Assembly: GCA_902810075.1 (NCBI GenBank) | Contig: LR778135.1 | Coordinates: 248,001-312,000, forward strand | Direction: 5' to 3' | DNA: 64,000 nucleotides | Origin: Ruminococcaceae bacterium BL-6 | GTDB lineage: Bacteria > Bacillota > Clostridia > Oscillospirales > Acutalibacteraceae | Shown here: in pieces, positions 1 through 8,954 of the stretch | Layout: each line of letters opens with the position of its first letter | Numbering within the stretch: the stretch's first letter is position 1 | Position numbers and translations under genes: made by a program | Notes under the pieces: generated by a model | Database searches by the model: none | Seen by the model: only the letters and a program-made list of their open reading frames with translations | What the model was told of the DNA's origin: nothing

Positions 1-880
1 CACCGCGATGTTCCTGCTGGTCGGCCTCGCCGAGGTTTCGAAAGCAATGACCATCAGTCAGGCATATATCGCGGTGCTCTGTGCAGGCGCCTGGACCTTT
101 CTTTACCGCCTGCTGCGGGTATGGCTGTATGCAAGGAAGTATCACGTGCATCCGGTGCCGGAAGACCAGATTAAACCAATAAAACAGTCTTTCCGGGACA
201 ACTGGATGTCCTTGCTGATGTTAGTCGGGATTGCAATTCCGCTGTTTTTGACCATGGGTCCCATCGCGGCCATCCTGACCTCTATGAAATCTTTTGGGAA
301 GGCCGGCGTAGGTTCCATCAATATCGTTCTTTGGGTCCCTATCCTCGTCAGTGTGATCTGCCTGATCATCGGCAGAAAGAATCTGCCCCATAAGGCAGGC
401 GAGTGGGTCGGCCTTGCAAAAGGGAGCCAGCAGACTTTCACTACGGTTGGCGGAGTTCTGCTTTTTGCCCTGGCTGCCAGTAAGGTTCTGACGATGGTTG
501 GGTTTGACCGTGATTTGAAGGTAGTGCTGAATTCCCTTTCTCTGCCCAATTTGATCATGATCATTCTAACCTGCATCATGGTGGCGCTTGTGGCGGGCCC
601 TTTGAGCGCTGTTGCGACGACTGCTGCGGTGGGCCAGGTGGCCTATTCCATCATGGTCGGTGCGGGCGTAAGCCCGATTGCCGCGGTAGCCGCATTTATG
701 ATCTGCATTTCCACCGAGGGAGCATCTCCTCCAAGCTCGTCGCCGATTTTCATTTCATGCGGCCTGGCTGGCGTGGACGACCCGGCGGTGATCTTCAGAC
801 CCCTCATCACCGACTATATCGTGCCTTTGCTCGGTGTGGCGACATTGGTGGCCGTTGGAATTTTTCCTGTTATTCCCTAG
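1..880 (+). CDS. TRAP transporter large permease (DctM family), 5'-truncated by window edge
   Basis: The open frame enters from outside the window and ends at a TAG at 878-880. About 290 residues are visible, with some seven to eight hydrophobic segments. The C-terminal motif GPLSAVATTAAVGQ and the later STEGASPPSSSPI stretch are typical of the DctM/large-permease subunit of TRAP transporters, which drive import of carboxylate-type substrates using an ion gradient and a periplasmic binding protein. The binding protein would lie upstream and is not seen. The neighbours downstream (amidohydrolase, Ldh-family dehydrogenase) suggest import of an amide- or hydroxy-acid-type compound for catabolism; the substrate cannot be read from sequence. 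The stop codon is shared with an IS insertion: its T and A are target-site bases and its G is the first base of the element. Confidence 0.85.
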   Translation, partial: TAMFLLVGLAEVSKAMTISQAYIAVLCAGAWTFLYRLLRVWLYARKYHVHPVPEDQIKPIKQSFRDNWMSLLMLVGIAIPLFLTMGPIAAILTSMKSFGKAGVGSINIVLWVPILVSVICLIIGRKNLPHKAGEWVGLAKGSQQTFTTVGGVLLFALAASKVLTMVGFDRDLKVVLNSLSLPNLIMIILTCIMVALVAGPLSAVATTAAVGQVAYSIMVGAGVSPIAAVAAFMICISTEGASPPSSSPIFISCGLAGVDDPAVIFRPLITDYIVPLLGVATLVAVGIFPVIP

Positions 881-1724
881 AGTGTGTATGCAAACCATCA
901 AGATAACCAAAGCAGAGCTGCGGCAAGGAGAGTAACAGCAAGAAAAGAGGCCGCTCGCTTCTCGTATCTTGTTGCAAAACGGCGATGGTTCTTGAGTTTC
1001 AAGAATAAATTTTCGACCAAATGCCGTTCATTGTAAATGAGCCGGTCAATAGTTCGCGGGTGCTTCGCGATAACACGGCTGGGAATTACAACCATACCGC
1101 CGCGTTTTTCAATCCAGCGAACAAATTTATCGCTGTCATAGCCTTTATCAGCAAGAATCAGTTTGCCCCGCAAATCAAATGGTTCCAGTAAGGTTTTCGC
1201 AAGACAAATATCGTTACGGTTTCCACTCGAGAGAATAAACCGCAAAGGGTTTCCAAGACCGTCAACCACAGCATGGACCTTCGTAGTCAGTCCACCCCGG
1301 CTTCGTCCGGTTTCCTCTTCGTGGAGCCCTTTTTTAAACCGCTGCCGTGCTGGTGCACCTTAATGGTAGTGCTGTCCAGCATGAGTGCGGTTTCGTCCAC
1401 AATATCCTGCTCAACAAGAGCGGTAAACAGTTTTTCCCAAACTCCTTGTTGTGTCCATCGGCGAAATCGGCTATAGACACTGCTCCACGACCCAAAACGT
1501 TCCGGCAAGTCTCTCCACGGAATCCCAGTGTTTAGCCAATAAATTATGCCATTGAGCATTAACCGGTTGTCTTTTGCCGGTCGGCCTCCCTGCGGTTTCT
1601 TTTCCAGTGGCAGCAATTTCTTAATTTTATTCCATTGTTCTTCGCTTAACTCATGTCGTCTCATGTCTTTAATTTTACCATATTATGCACTTTTACTACA
1701 ACCTTTAGGTTTGCATACACGCTC
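880..1724 (-). mobile_element. IS5-family (IS427-like) insertion sequence, 845 bp
   Basis: The ends carry imperfect inverted repeats: the left end reads GAGTGTGTATGCAAACC and the right end, reverse-complemented, GAGCGTGTATGCAAACC (one mismatch). Both ends are flanked by TA (878-879 and 1725-1726), the 2-bp duplication expected for IS427-type elements. Between the ends lie two overlapping transposase frames on the minus strand. Removing the element and one TA restores an uninterrupted CCC-TAG-CGT junction, so the host TRAP gene lost nothing. The element looks intact. Confidence 0.9.
898..1664 (-). CDS. IS5-family DDE transposase, two frames joined by -1 frameshift
   Basis: The first frame (1664 to 1287, 125 residues) starts MRRHELSEEQW and carries the DUF4096-type N-terminal domain plus the first catalytic Asp (MLDSTTIKVHQHG). 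The second frame (from about 1320 to 898) carries the second Asp (LADKGYDSD) and the catalytic Glu region (YNERHLVENLFLKLKN). A canonical slippery heptamer A-AAA-AAG at the overlap allows a -1 shift; the shifted reading gives GRSRGGLTTKVHAVVDG, the conserved IS5 junction. This is the usual two-ORF expression strategy of IS427-type elements, so the gene is probably functional rather than broken. Confidence 0.88.
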
Positions 1725-1759
1725 TAGCGTTACGGTAGCGTTACGGAGGGATTATTAAA

Positions 1760-1999
1760 ATGAAGAAAACAGAGAAGATTTTGGATTGTCTTTGCGTGAT
1801 CTGCACAATTGTTTTTTTTCTGGCAGTTGCCCTCATGGTTTTTGCACAGGTGCTTGCAATTATCACGTTGAACGGGCCACTGTCCGTCGCATTATCCGAC
1901 GCCATTTCGGAACCGGCGAGCATCGTTTCGGCTGTGGCCACGGTCATTGCAATCGTATTGTCCTATATGCGGGGACAGATGAAGTCCACCTCCGCCTGA
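1760..1999 (+). CDS. Small two-helix membrane protein behind the TRAP permease
   Basis: This 79-residue protein has a strong ribosome binding site (GGAGGG, 10 bp before ATG). It has two hydrophobic segments, residues about 10-38 and 50-70, and a short basic tail. The N-terminus (MKKTEKILDCLCV, then a long helix) resembles the start of DctQ-type TRAP small permeases, but those are about 160 residues with four helices. It sits about 35 bp after the TRAP permease stop once the IS is removed, so it was probably in the same operon. It may be a miniature DctQ-like subunit or an unrelated membrane peptide; no firm family assignment. Confidence 0.6.
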   Translation: MKKTEKILDCLCVICTIVFFLAVALMVFAQVLAIITLNGPLSVALSDAISEPASIVSAVATVIAIVLSYMRGQMKSTSA

Positions 2000-2078
2000 G
2001 CTTTTACAGGACTGCATAGCAGATCGCGGGATATGCCAATACGCACGGGCCGGATCGAGAACAATAGGAGGAAAAATC

Positions 2079-3230
2079 ATGCTGGATTTATTAATCATCA
2101 ACGGTCATGTCATCGACCCGCTGAATCAAACTGACGAAATTCGATCGGTCGCCGTCTATAACGGCAGAATCACAAAATATGAAGAGGGGGAAGACGCAAA
2201 GCATACCGTTGACGCTGCCGGGCGCTATGTGTTTCCGGGGCTGATTGACGCGCACGCGCACATGTTTCCCCAAGGGACCGAAATCGGAATCTACCCGGAC
2301 CTCGCATATCTGCCCGCGGGTGTAACCAGCGCGGTGGATGGGGGCTCGGCCGGAGTGGCAAACTACCGGCTGTTCCGGTCCGCGGTTATCGCGAGAAGCA
2401 AAGTGACCATCAAAAGCTTTCTGCAAATGTGCTCTGCGGGCCTTGTCACGACCAGTTATCATGAGTGCATCGATCCGAAGTATTTCAACCCGGAAAAGAT
2501 CGGCCGGATTTACCGGGAAAACAAGGATAACATTCTGGGCCTTAAAATCAGGCAGAGCGAGGAGCTGACAAACGGCCTTGGAATCGAGCCGTTAAAGGCG
2601 ACGGTGGCGATCGCAGACAAGATAAAATGCCCGGTGGAAGTGCATTGTACGAACATTCCGGTCCCAACAGAGGAAGTGCTGAAGGTCCTTCGCCCCGGCG
2701 ACATTTTTGAGCACGTTTATCAGGGCGTAAAAAATACGATCCTTGATGAAAACGGGCGGCTGTATGACTGCGTTCCCAAGGCGAGGGAACGCGGGATATG
2801 GTTCGATTCGGCGGAAGGGCGCAGGCACGGGGATTTCGACGTTATGGAGGCGGCGATGAGGCAGGGATTCATCGCCGACATCTGCAGCACGGATTTGGTG
2901 CTGGGGAGCATGTTCCGACGTCCCGTTTTCTCTCTTCCCAATCTGATGTCCCGGTATATTTGCATGGGGATCCCCATGCGGCAGGTAGTTGGCATGGCAA
3001 CAGAAAATCCGGCCCGTCTCATGCACATGGAAGGAGAAATCGGTTGTCTTTCCGTGGGCGCGCGTGCCGATGTCGCTGTTTTTGACTGGACACAGCGCCA
3101 TCAGACGTACCGGGATTGGAAGGGAAAGCCGTTCGAAGCGGATCGTCTTTTAAAGTCGGAAATGACCATCAAGGACGGGGATATCGTCTATTGTGCACCG
3201 GATTACATTTATGAACCTCAATTCGAATGA
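2079..3230 (+). CDS. Amidohydrolase/deacetylase-family metallohydrolase (dihydroorotase-like)
   Basis: This 383-residue cytosolic enzyme has an amidohydrolase-superfamily TIM barrel. The N-terminal beta-sandwich leads to the metal motif GLIDAHAHM (about residues 55-63). The likely carboxylated lysine is in GLKIRQSE, metal/substrate His residues are in VEVHCTN and IFEHVYQG, and the catalytic Asp is in ADICSTDL. The C-terminus returns to the beta-sandwich (GCLSVGARADVAVFDW). It resembles the EF_0837/AHA_3915-type amidohydrolase family often encoded near transport and sugar-acid genes. The start has a good GGAGG site at 2068-2072. Its place between a TRAP importer and an Ldh-family dehydrogenase suggests ring opening or deacylation of an imported compound; the substrate is unknown. 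Confidence 0.85.
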   Translation: MLDLLIINGHVIDPLNQTDEIRSVAVYNGRITKYEEGEDAKHTVDAAGRYVFPGLIDAHAHMFPQGTEIGIYPDLAYLPAGVTSAVDGGSAGVANYRLFRSAVIARSKVTIKSFLQMCSAGLVTTSYHECIDPKYFNPEKIGRIYRENKDNILGLKIRQSEELTNGLGIEPLKATVAIADKIKCPVEVHCTNIPVPTEEVLKVLRPGDIFEHVYQGVKNTILDENGRLYDCVPKARERGIWFDSAEGRRHGDFDVMEAAMRQGFIADICSTDLVLGSMFRRPVFSLPNLMSRYICMGIPMRQVVGMATENPARLMHMEGEIGCLSVGARADVAVFDWTQRHQTYRDWKGKPFEADRLLKSEMTIKDGDIVYCAPDYIYEPQFE

Positions 3231-3417
3231 ATGATCTTCTGGGCCTGTCAGGGCAAAGCCGTTTTGTGAATGATGGATGGGGAGAGCCTGTCTGATGTGA
3301 AAGAGAAAAGTAAGTTGTATGCTGAATTGCACCGGAGGACAGGTCTTTTAAATTGTGTTCAGTTTGATTAACAGTTAACGCTGCCTGCCAAGTTATAAAC
3401 AAACGGAGAAAGGGAGT

Positions 3418-4506
3418 ATGGTTGCACAGGTTTTTGCTATGTGCATATTATACAGGGCTTTTATCATGTATGATTCAGTTAAGCTCAAGCGATTTTGCTC
3501 CGCGGTCATGCAGATGACCGGGTTGAGTGCCGAGGAGAGCGAACTCTTCGCAGAAAGTTTAGTCAGCGCCGATATGCGTGGCGTGGCTTCCCACGGTGTA
3601 ACCCGCCTGACCGCTTATTCCCGCCGGGTGGCTGAAAGGCTGGTGGACCCACATGCTCGGATGACTGTGATCGGTGACGGCGGTTCGCTGCTACTGTTGG
3701 ATGGCAACAACGCCATAGGCGTGACGACTGCCTACCGTGCCATGACCCTTTGCATCGAACGCGCCAAAGAAAACGGCCTTTGCTTTGCCTCGGTTCGGGG
3801 CGGAAACCACTTTGGTTACGCCGCGTTTTACACGGAGCTGGCCGCTAAAAACGGCATGATTGGCGTTGCCATGTCCAACGCTCCCGCAGCTATGGCGCCC
3901 ACCGGCGGAAAGAAGGCCATAATTGGTACCAATCCGCTCTCTGTGGCCATTCCGGCCAAGAGCCACCGGCCGTTTGTTCTCGACATGGCCACCAGCGTGG
4001 TAGCCCGGGGCAAAGTTACTCTGGCCAAAAAGGAAGGGCACTCCATTCCTCTGGGCTGGGGCGTCGACAGCGATGGAAAGCCTACCCGGGATCCTGCCCG
4101 GGTTTCCACTGTGCTTCCCTTTGGCGGCGTAAAAGGGTACGCAATTTCGATAATCATCGAAGTGCTCTGTAGCTGCCTGAGCGGTGCCAAGGATGGCCTT
4201 CATATCGGCTCCATGTACGATTACAGCGGCACCAGGCAGGACTGCGGGTTCTTTGTGGGGGCGATCGACTACGCCAGGATTATGCCCGCTGAGGTGTTCG
4301 AGCGGAAAACCGCCCAGCTGTTTGAAACGATCAAAAACTCCCCTTGCGCCGAAGGCTGCGACGAAATATACATTCCTGGGGAAATCGAATGGCGGCGCAT
4401 GGACGAGGCCAGGGAAAAAGGGATTTCCCTTCCGGCGGCGGTAGTCGATGAATTGCAGGCACTGGCCGAGAAATATCAGGTCCCTTTCGACTGCGAAAGG
4501 GATTAG
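3418..4506 (+). CDS. Ldh-family (malate/L-lactate/ureidoglycolate-type) NAD(P)-dependent oxidoreductase
   Basis: The product is 362 residues, the normal size for the non-Rossmann Ldh2/MDG2 dehydrogenase family (AllD, YbiC, ComC). Family marks include GVASHGVTRL with the conserved His near residue 60, GGNHFGYAAFY with the second conserved His, and the nucleotide-binding/dimer stretch GTNPLSVAIPA followed by FVLDMATSVVARGK. It would oxidise a 2-hydroxy acid to a 2-oxo acid. The ATG at 3418 has a good GGAGAAAGGGAG site; an internal Met at 3466 matches the family N-terminus but has no clear binding site. It is the last gene of the catabolic cluster and is followed by a terminator. Confidence 0.85.
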   Translation: MVAQVFAMCILYRAFIMYDSVKLKRFCSAVMQMTGLSAEESELFAESLVSADMRGVASHGVTRLTAYSRRVAERLVDPHARMTVIGDGGSLLLLDGNNAIGVTTAYRAMTLCIERAKENGLCFASVRGGNHFGYAAFYTELAAKNGMIGVAMSNAPAAMAPTGGKKAIIGTNPLSVAIPAKSHRPFVLDMATSVVARGKVTLAKKEGHSIPLGWGVDSDGKPTRDPARVSTVLPFGGVKGYAISIIIEVLCSCLSGAKDGLHIGSMYDYSGTRQDCGFFVGAIDYARIMPAEVFERKTAQLFETIKNSPCAEGCDEIYIPGEIEWRRMDEAREKGISLPAAVVDELQALAEKYQVPFDCERD

Positions 4507-4546
4507 TGTCAGACGCCGATTTGAAACGGCTTATCCTTGCGAGCAA

Positions 4547-4585
4547 AAAAGATAGGAGACATGGGAAACCATGCCTCCTATCTTT
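4547..4585 (+). terminator. Intrinsic terminator after the Ldh-family gene
   Basis: The inverted repeat GATAGGAG-N2-CATGG / CCATG-N2-CTCCTATC closes on a GAAA-like loop and is followed by TTTAT. It lies 45 bp after the stop codon. Confidence 0.75.
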
Positions 4586-4674
4586 ATGTCAGAATATCAG
4601 ATAGAATCGGGAATTTTTTCCGGATTCTAAGCACTTTTGACGCGGGACGGCGCAATTTGGCCGAAACAGACTAA

Positions 4675-5500
4675 GAGCCTGTATTCACAAGCGTTTAAGC
4701 AGTGTATGAAAGTGAGAGATTTTAACGATAGTTTCAGCAGAATCGGTAGTAATTTCATAATCCTTGCTGAGACGACGGGAGTTATTCAGCCAACTAAAGG
4801 TACGCTCAACCACCCAACGCCAGGGAAGCTTTTCCCACTGGTGCGGTTTGATTTTTTCCGAAATGTCCACGCCAAGGCCAAGGGCCTTATCCACATCAAG
4901 AACAAAAGTACCGCGATATCCCGCGTCAGCGCAGAATCTTTGGATGGATGAGTAGCGCTTAAAAGCAAGTTTTGCCGGTTCAATGCCCGACTTCGTGTCA
5001 TGAATATTCGCCGCATGGACGACGACTGCAAGCAGATTTCCCATCACGTCTACGACGATGTGCCGCTTGCGTCCTTTCGTTTTTTCCCTCCGTCAATACC
5101 GCGTTTCTCGCTTGCGGCTACAGTCTTGACACTTTGAGAGTCGATAATTCCATAGCTCGGTTCTGCTTTTCGGCCCGCATCTTCACGCGTCTTTACCACC
5201 ATATGTTGCAATATTCTATTCCAAAGGCCGCTGATCCGAGCGCGCCGATAGAAACTGTGTACTGTTGAATAGGGTGGAAAGTCATGCGGTAAATGACGCC
5301 ATTGACAGCCTGTTTTGACAAAATACAAAACGGCATCCGTCAACTCGCGTTTTGACCACTTATATTCTCTTAACCCAGAATATAGTGGTTCTATCTCTGC
5401 CCATTGTTTGTCGGTCAGGTCGCTTGGGTATCCCTGCCTTCGCTTTTCATCTTTTTTCATATGCTCATTTTATCATATCTTCGCTTGTGAATACAACTTC
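4675..5500 (-). mobile_element. IS5-family (IS1031-like) insertion sequence, 826 bp
   Basis: The ends are GAGCCTGTATTCACAAGCG (left) and GAAGTTGTATTCACAAGCG (right, reverse complement), identical over the inner 14 bases. A 3-bp TAA is duplicated on both sides (4672-4674, 5501-5503), matching the TNA target duplication of IS1031-type elements. The element lies in the intergenic space behind the Ldh-family gene and is unrelated in sequence to the IS at 880-1724. Confidence 0.88.
4685..5460 (-). CDS. IS5-family DDE transposase, two frames joined by -1 frameshift
   Basis: The first frame (5460 to 5050) begins MKKDEKRRQGYPSDLTD and contains the first catalytic Asp (GIIDSQSVKT). The second (about 5080 to 4685) contains DAGYRG and the Glu motif WVVERTFSWLNNSRRL. 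At the overlap, GGG-AAA-AAA-CGA allows a one-base backward slip on the A6 run; the shifted product reads GGKKTKGRKRHIVVDVMG, the conserved IS5 sequence at this point. Total coding length (about 255 residues) is normal. A real one-base deletion cannot be excluded without comparison to other copies. Confidence 0.85.
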
Positions 5501-5560
5501 TAAGTCCCTTGATGGCTCAAACGAGGCTTAAGAACTTCATCTATGAATTTTTCGCGCTGT

Positions 5561-8500
5561 TCACGGCTTGCGCAGCCTTGGAATGAGGAGCACCGCCAGA
5601 ATCCAGAAGAGCTCGTACAGCACGAGGGCGGTGGTGGTGAGCTGCCGGAGCCCGGAATACAGCACAAGGAACGCGACGAGCACGAAGCCGAGGATGACCC
5701 CGACGCTCTGAAGCGCCGTTGCGAGGGTCACGTTGCTTTTTTCGCGTACACACGCCACCAGCAGGCGCATCATCGCCGTGGGGCGGCCCTTCGTTACGAA
5801 CAGGGCGTCCGCGTTCTCCGCTGTCTCTCCGGTCAGCTTCTGGTAGACGGCGCCGAGCCGTTCGGGAAGGATGCGCACGGAATGGGAGTCGATGCCGAAG
5901 CATTCCGCAAGGAAATCCGGGGTGACATTCGGGTCGCTGGTGCGCACGATCAGGCTGATGCCGTTCTGCTCCATGCGCTGCAGCTCCAGTGCGCGGCGCT
6001 TGTCGGAGTTATAAGAGATCACGAACATCGCCACCAGCTCCCCGGCGGAGGCCAGGTACACCACTTTTTTTCCGCCGAGCAGGTATTTGCTTTCATAGTC
6101 GTGCGAGGGCGGCTCGATGCCGTGCTGCTCCAGAAGGTGCCGGTTCCCCACCAGGGTGCGCCGGCCCGCCACCCAGCCCGCGACGCCGCGCTCGTCCTCG
6201 TAGCTGATGTTTTCCGCCTTGGGCAGGATTTCCCGCCGGTTTTTGATGATCTGGTCGAACAGGTCGCTCAGCGGCCCGCCCGTCATTCCCATCATGGCCG
6301 TCGCGTCCAGAATCGCCTCGTCGATCCGCTGGCCGCCGAAGGTCTTCAGGCCGTTCAGGATCACCGTTCCTCTGGGGAACAGGTCCTTCGCGTCCATCAG
6401 CACGGCGTTGGTGTTGCAGAAATGCTCCACCGACGGGTACCCCACCAGCATGGTTCCGCAGCGGCGGGCCAGGCCGCACAGCCGGCTCATGGGAAGATTC
6501 GTGCTCAGCATATTGGTGAACGGCGCGCCGATGCACGCGGCCGCGGCAAAGGCGGTGACCGCGCCGGAAAAGCTTTTGGTCAGGATCAGGCTGGCAGCGC
6601 ACAGCAGAAGCGAGCACACGAACAGCACGGGGGCGGTCGTCTGCGAAGCGAGCTCGCCGGGGTCCGGCTCATAGGAATTGCGCAGGAAGTTCCGAAAAAA
6701 TCCCGTTTTCCTCTGATAGGCGATGACCGGCTCGCCCACGACGCATCCCTTTGCGAGCTGAAGCGCGGTGTTGTAATCGTCGAAAAGCTCCACGCCAAGC
6801 TTCGGCTCGGGGGAGATCAGGTAGATAAAATTGCTGCGGATGCGGCGCACCATGCAGAGCTTTCCCACTGTGTTCAGGAAAAGTCCGCCGGTTGCCAGCA
6901 CGGCGTAGACATGGATCTGGGCGCCCATTACGGCGCCCTGAAAAAACGGTACGACAATGCTCTGAAGAAGGACGGCGGCCGCCGCCACGGCGACGGCGCT
7001 GTCCGAATTGGCGTGCAGGCTCGCGAGCGCGCGGATTCCGCCGGAAACCGTGACCCAGCAGAACGCGATGGAGAGCGACAGAAAGCACAGGTTGACGATC
7101 AGATAAGCCAGGGGGTCGACCTGTATGCCCGAAAGAAACGGCAGCAGCGCCGATTTTTCACCGAGAAAGCCCCACAGCAGCAGAAAGGCCGTGCTGATCC
7201 CCGTCACCAGCAGGCGGAGGGTCAGGCGGTGGGACTGCGCGCCGAGCTCGTGCAGGATCGACGGCGCATCCCCCGGCGCGCTGTAATCGTCCAGCTCGCT
7301 CTGCGCTTCGGAGGATGGTTCGTCGCCGGGCTCGTTATCTTCCTCCGTTTCCCCGGTGAACCGGAAGCTGTGCGCCCCCTTTTTCTTTCTCCCTTTCTTT
7401 TTTTCCGCCGGCGGCTCTTGCTCTTCGGCAGGCTGCGGCTTTGTTCCGCTTTCCGGAACAGGCGGGGAGAATTCGCGCGCAGCCTGCTCGAACGCCGCGG
7501 TAAGCTGGTCCGTTTCCACGACGTGGATGTTCCGGCTCTGCGGCAGGTATTTCGGGGAAGCGTCGATCAGCTCCCGGATTTTCTGTTTTTTCTCCCGGAC
7601 CTTTTGTTCTTTTTCCAAGGGTGTTTCTTCTTTATGTACGGGCCCGTTTTCCGGGGCCTGCTCCGCTTTCGGCGGTTCCTTTTTGATTGGTTCTTCTTTT
7701 TTGATTGTCGGGGGCTCCCGCTTGATAGGCTCCGTTTTTTTCACCGCCGGAGCCTCACGCACGACGGAAGCCTTCGGATTTTCGGGGGCGTCTGCCGGCT
7801 GGGCTGCATCCTGTTTTACCGGCCCTTCTCCCGCCGGAGGATTCGGGTTTGCGGAGCCTTTCGGTTTTTGGGGAATGTCCGCCGGCCGAGGCGCCTCCTG
7901 CTTCGCAGGCTCCGCCTTTTTTGCCGCCGGGGTCTCATGCTGCATGGAATCCTTCGGCTTTTCCGGGGAGTCTGCCCCTTCGGCCGGTTCCTGCTCTCTG
8001 GATTTGGCCGGACCTCCCGGGGCGGAGGCTTCCGGCTTTGCAGAAGCTTTTTTTCTTTTTGGATGATCCGCCGTTCCCGCCGCTTTCTTCGGCGTTTCCG
8101 GCATCGCCGCCTCGATCGCTTTGGCCGCCTGCTCCAGGTCGGAAAGCTCGGTTCCCTTCGGGAACGGGAGCGGCTGCTTCTTCAGTTTCGGCTTCGGCCT
8201 TTTCCCGTTCGGAATCCGGAATTCCACAGTGCGGTCGGATGACGAGTAGATATCCCGCGGGCTTTTTCCGGGTTCATTTTTGAGCACCTGCATCGGGGGG
8301 GATGTCTTCAGATGCTCAAACCGCTCCGCAATCTCGTCTTCCACGTCGCTTTCCGAGGATCCGTCGAACAGGTACGAGAATGTGGGGGTCGGGCCTTTTT
8401 TCTCTTCGGAATCCGGGGCGTCGTATCCCTTTTTATATTCGTCCACCGGCTTGAGCTGAAGGCCGTAATAAATGTCTTCCTCTTCTTCGAATTCGTCCCT

Positions 8501-8911
8501 GCGGCGCTTCTTCTTTTGGCGGCGCCGCTCCAGAAAACCGCTCAGGCCCCGCTTTTCGGCGGGGCCGCTCTTCGGCTGCGGGGGGTCCGCGGAAAAGCGG
8601 ATCTCCCCGTTCCTGGCCGGCGGCGCGGGGGGCTGAGCCGGCATTTCCGGCGGCGCCGCCGGCTGGGTGATCTCCGGCGCGGGTGCGGGCTGCACCGGCT
8701 GTTCCGGCTGCGGGGCCGGGTGCCTTCTGTCCGGCTGGGGCTGCGGCCGGGCGGGGGGCTCCGGCGTGGGGGCCGTCCTTTTTTCCGGCTGCTCCGCTTC
8801 ACCGATCAGCTGCTCGTAGGTCTTTCCGTTGAACCTCCTTTTGGCCTGAGCCAATTTTTCATCAACAGAACGATCCTGCGGCAGCGGGTCCTTTTTTTTG
8901 TCTTTCTCCAT
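5561..8911 (-). CDS. P-type ATPase-like membrane protein with degenerate catalytic motifs and a long disordered N-terminus
   Basis: The product is 1,116 residues. Residues 1 to about 540 are low complexity, rich in Pro, Ala, Glu and Lys (repeated PKPEPP-like and KKEEPIKKEP stretches), with a short basic RRRQKKKRRR patch near 130. From about 555 the fold looks like a P-type ATPase: paired membrane helices, an actuator-like loop, helices near 755-800, a cytosolic P/N-domain-like region, and two C-terminal helices. At the place of DKTGT the sequence is LMDAKDLFPRG (about residue 839); N-domain similarity is visible in AGWVAGRRTLVGNRHLLEQHG. TGD is replaced by RTSDPN (about 990), and no GDGxND is present. 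It should be unable to form the phospho-enzyme, so a scaffold or sensor role is inferred. It lies 43 bp behind rlmB on the same strand. Confidence 0.75.
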   Translation of the reverse strand: MEKDKKKDPLPQDRSVDEKLAQAKRRFNGKTYEQLIGEAEQPEKRTAPTPEPPARPQPQPDRRHPAPQPEQPVQPAPAPEITQPAAPPEMPAQPPAPPARNGEIRFSADPPQPKSGPAEKRGLSGFLERRRQKKKRRRDEFEEEEDIYYGLQLKPVDEYKKGYDAPDSEEKKGPTPTFSYLFDGSSESDVEDEIAERFEHLKTSPPMQVLKNEPGKSPRDIYSSSDRTVEFRIPNGKRPKPKLKKQPLPFPKGTELSDLEQAAKAIEAAMPETPKKAAGTADHPKRKKASAKPEASAPGGPAKSREQEPAEGADSPEKPKDSMQHETPAAKKAEPAKQEAPRPADIPQKPKGSANPNPPAGEGPVKQDAAQPADAPENPKASVVREAPAVKKTEPIKREPPTIKKEEPIKKEPPKAEQAPENGPVHKEETPLEKEQKVREKKQKIRELIDASPKYLPQSRNIHVVETDQLTAAFEQAAREFSPPVPESGTKPQPAEEQEPPAEKKKGRKKKGAHSFRFTGETEEDNEPGDEPSSEAQSELDDYSAPGDAPSILHELGAQSHRLTLRLLVTGISTAFLLLWGFLGEKSALLPFLSGIQVDPLAYLIVNLCFLSLSIAFCWVTVSGGIRALASLHANSDSAVAVAAAAVLLQSIVVPFFQGAVMGAQIHVYAVLATGGLFLNTVGKLCMVRRIRSNFIYLISPEPKLGVELFDDYNTALQLAKGCVVGEPVIAYQRKTGFFRNFLRNSYEPDPGELASQTTAPVLFVCSLLLCAASLILTKSFSGAVTAFAAAACIGAPFTNMLSTNLPMSRLCGLARRCGTMLVGYPSVEHFCNTNAVLMDAKDLFPRGTVILNGLKTFGGQRIDEAILDATAMMGMTGGPLSDLFDQIIKNRREILPKAENISYEDERGVAGWVAGRRTLVGNRHLLEQHGIEPPSHDYESKYLLGGKKVVYLASAGELVAMFVISYNSDKRRALELQRMEQNGISLIVRTSDPNVTPDFLAECFGIDSHSVRILPERLGAVYQKLTGETAENADALFVTKGRPTAMMRLLVACVREKSNVTLATALQSVGVILGFVLVAFLVLYSGLRQLTTTALVLYELFWILAVLLIPRLRKP

Positions 8912-8954
8912 TTTTTATTTCCACGCTCCCGTTTTATTTCTGCTTTGATCAGAG

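Noticed and set aside
5543..8242. 899-codon plus-strand open frame opposite the P-type ATPase-like gene
   Set aside because: It is antisense to a coherent membrane protein, is Arg/Gly/His-rich without domains, and is typical of GC-rich codon-position shadowing.
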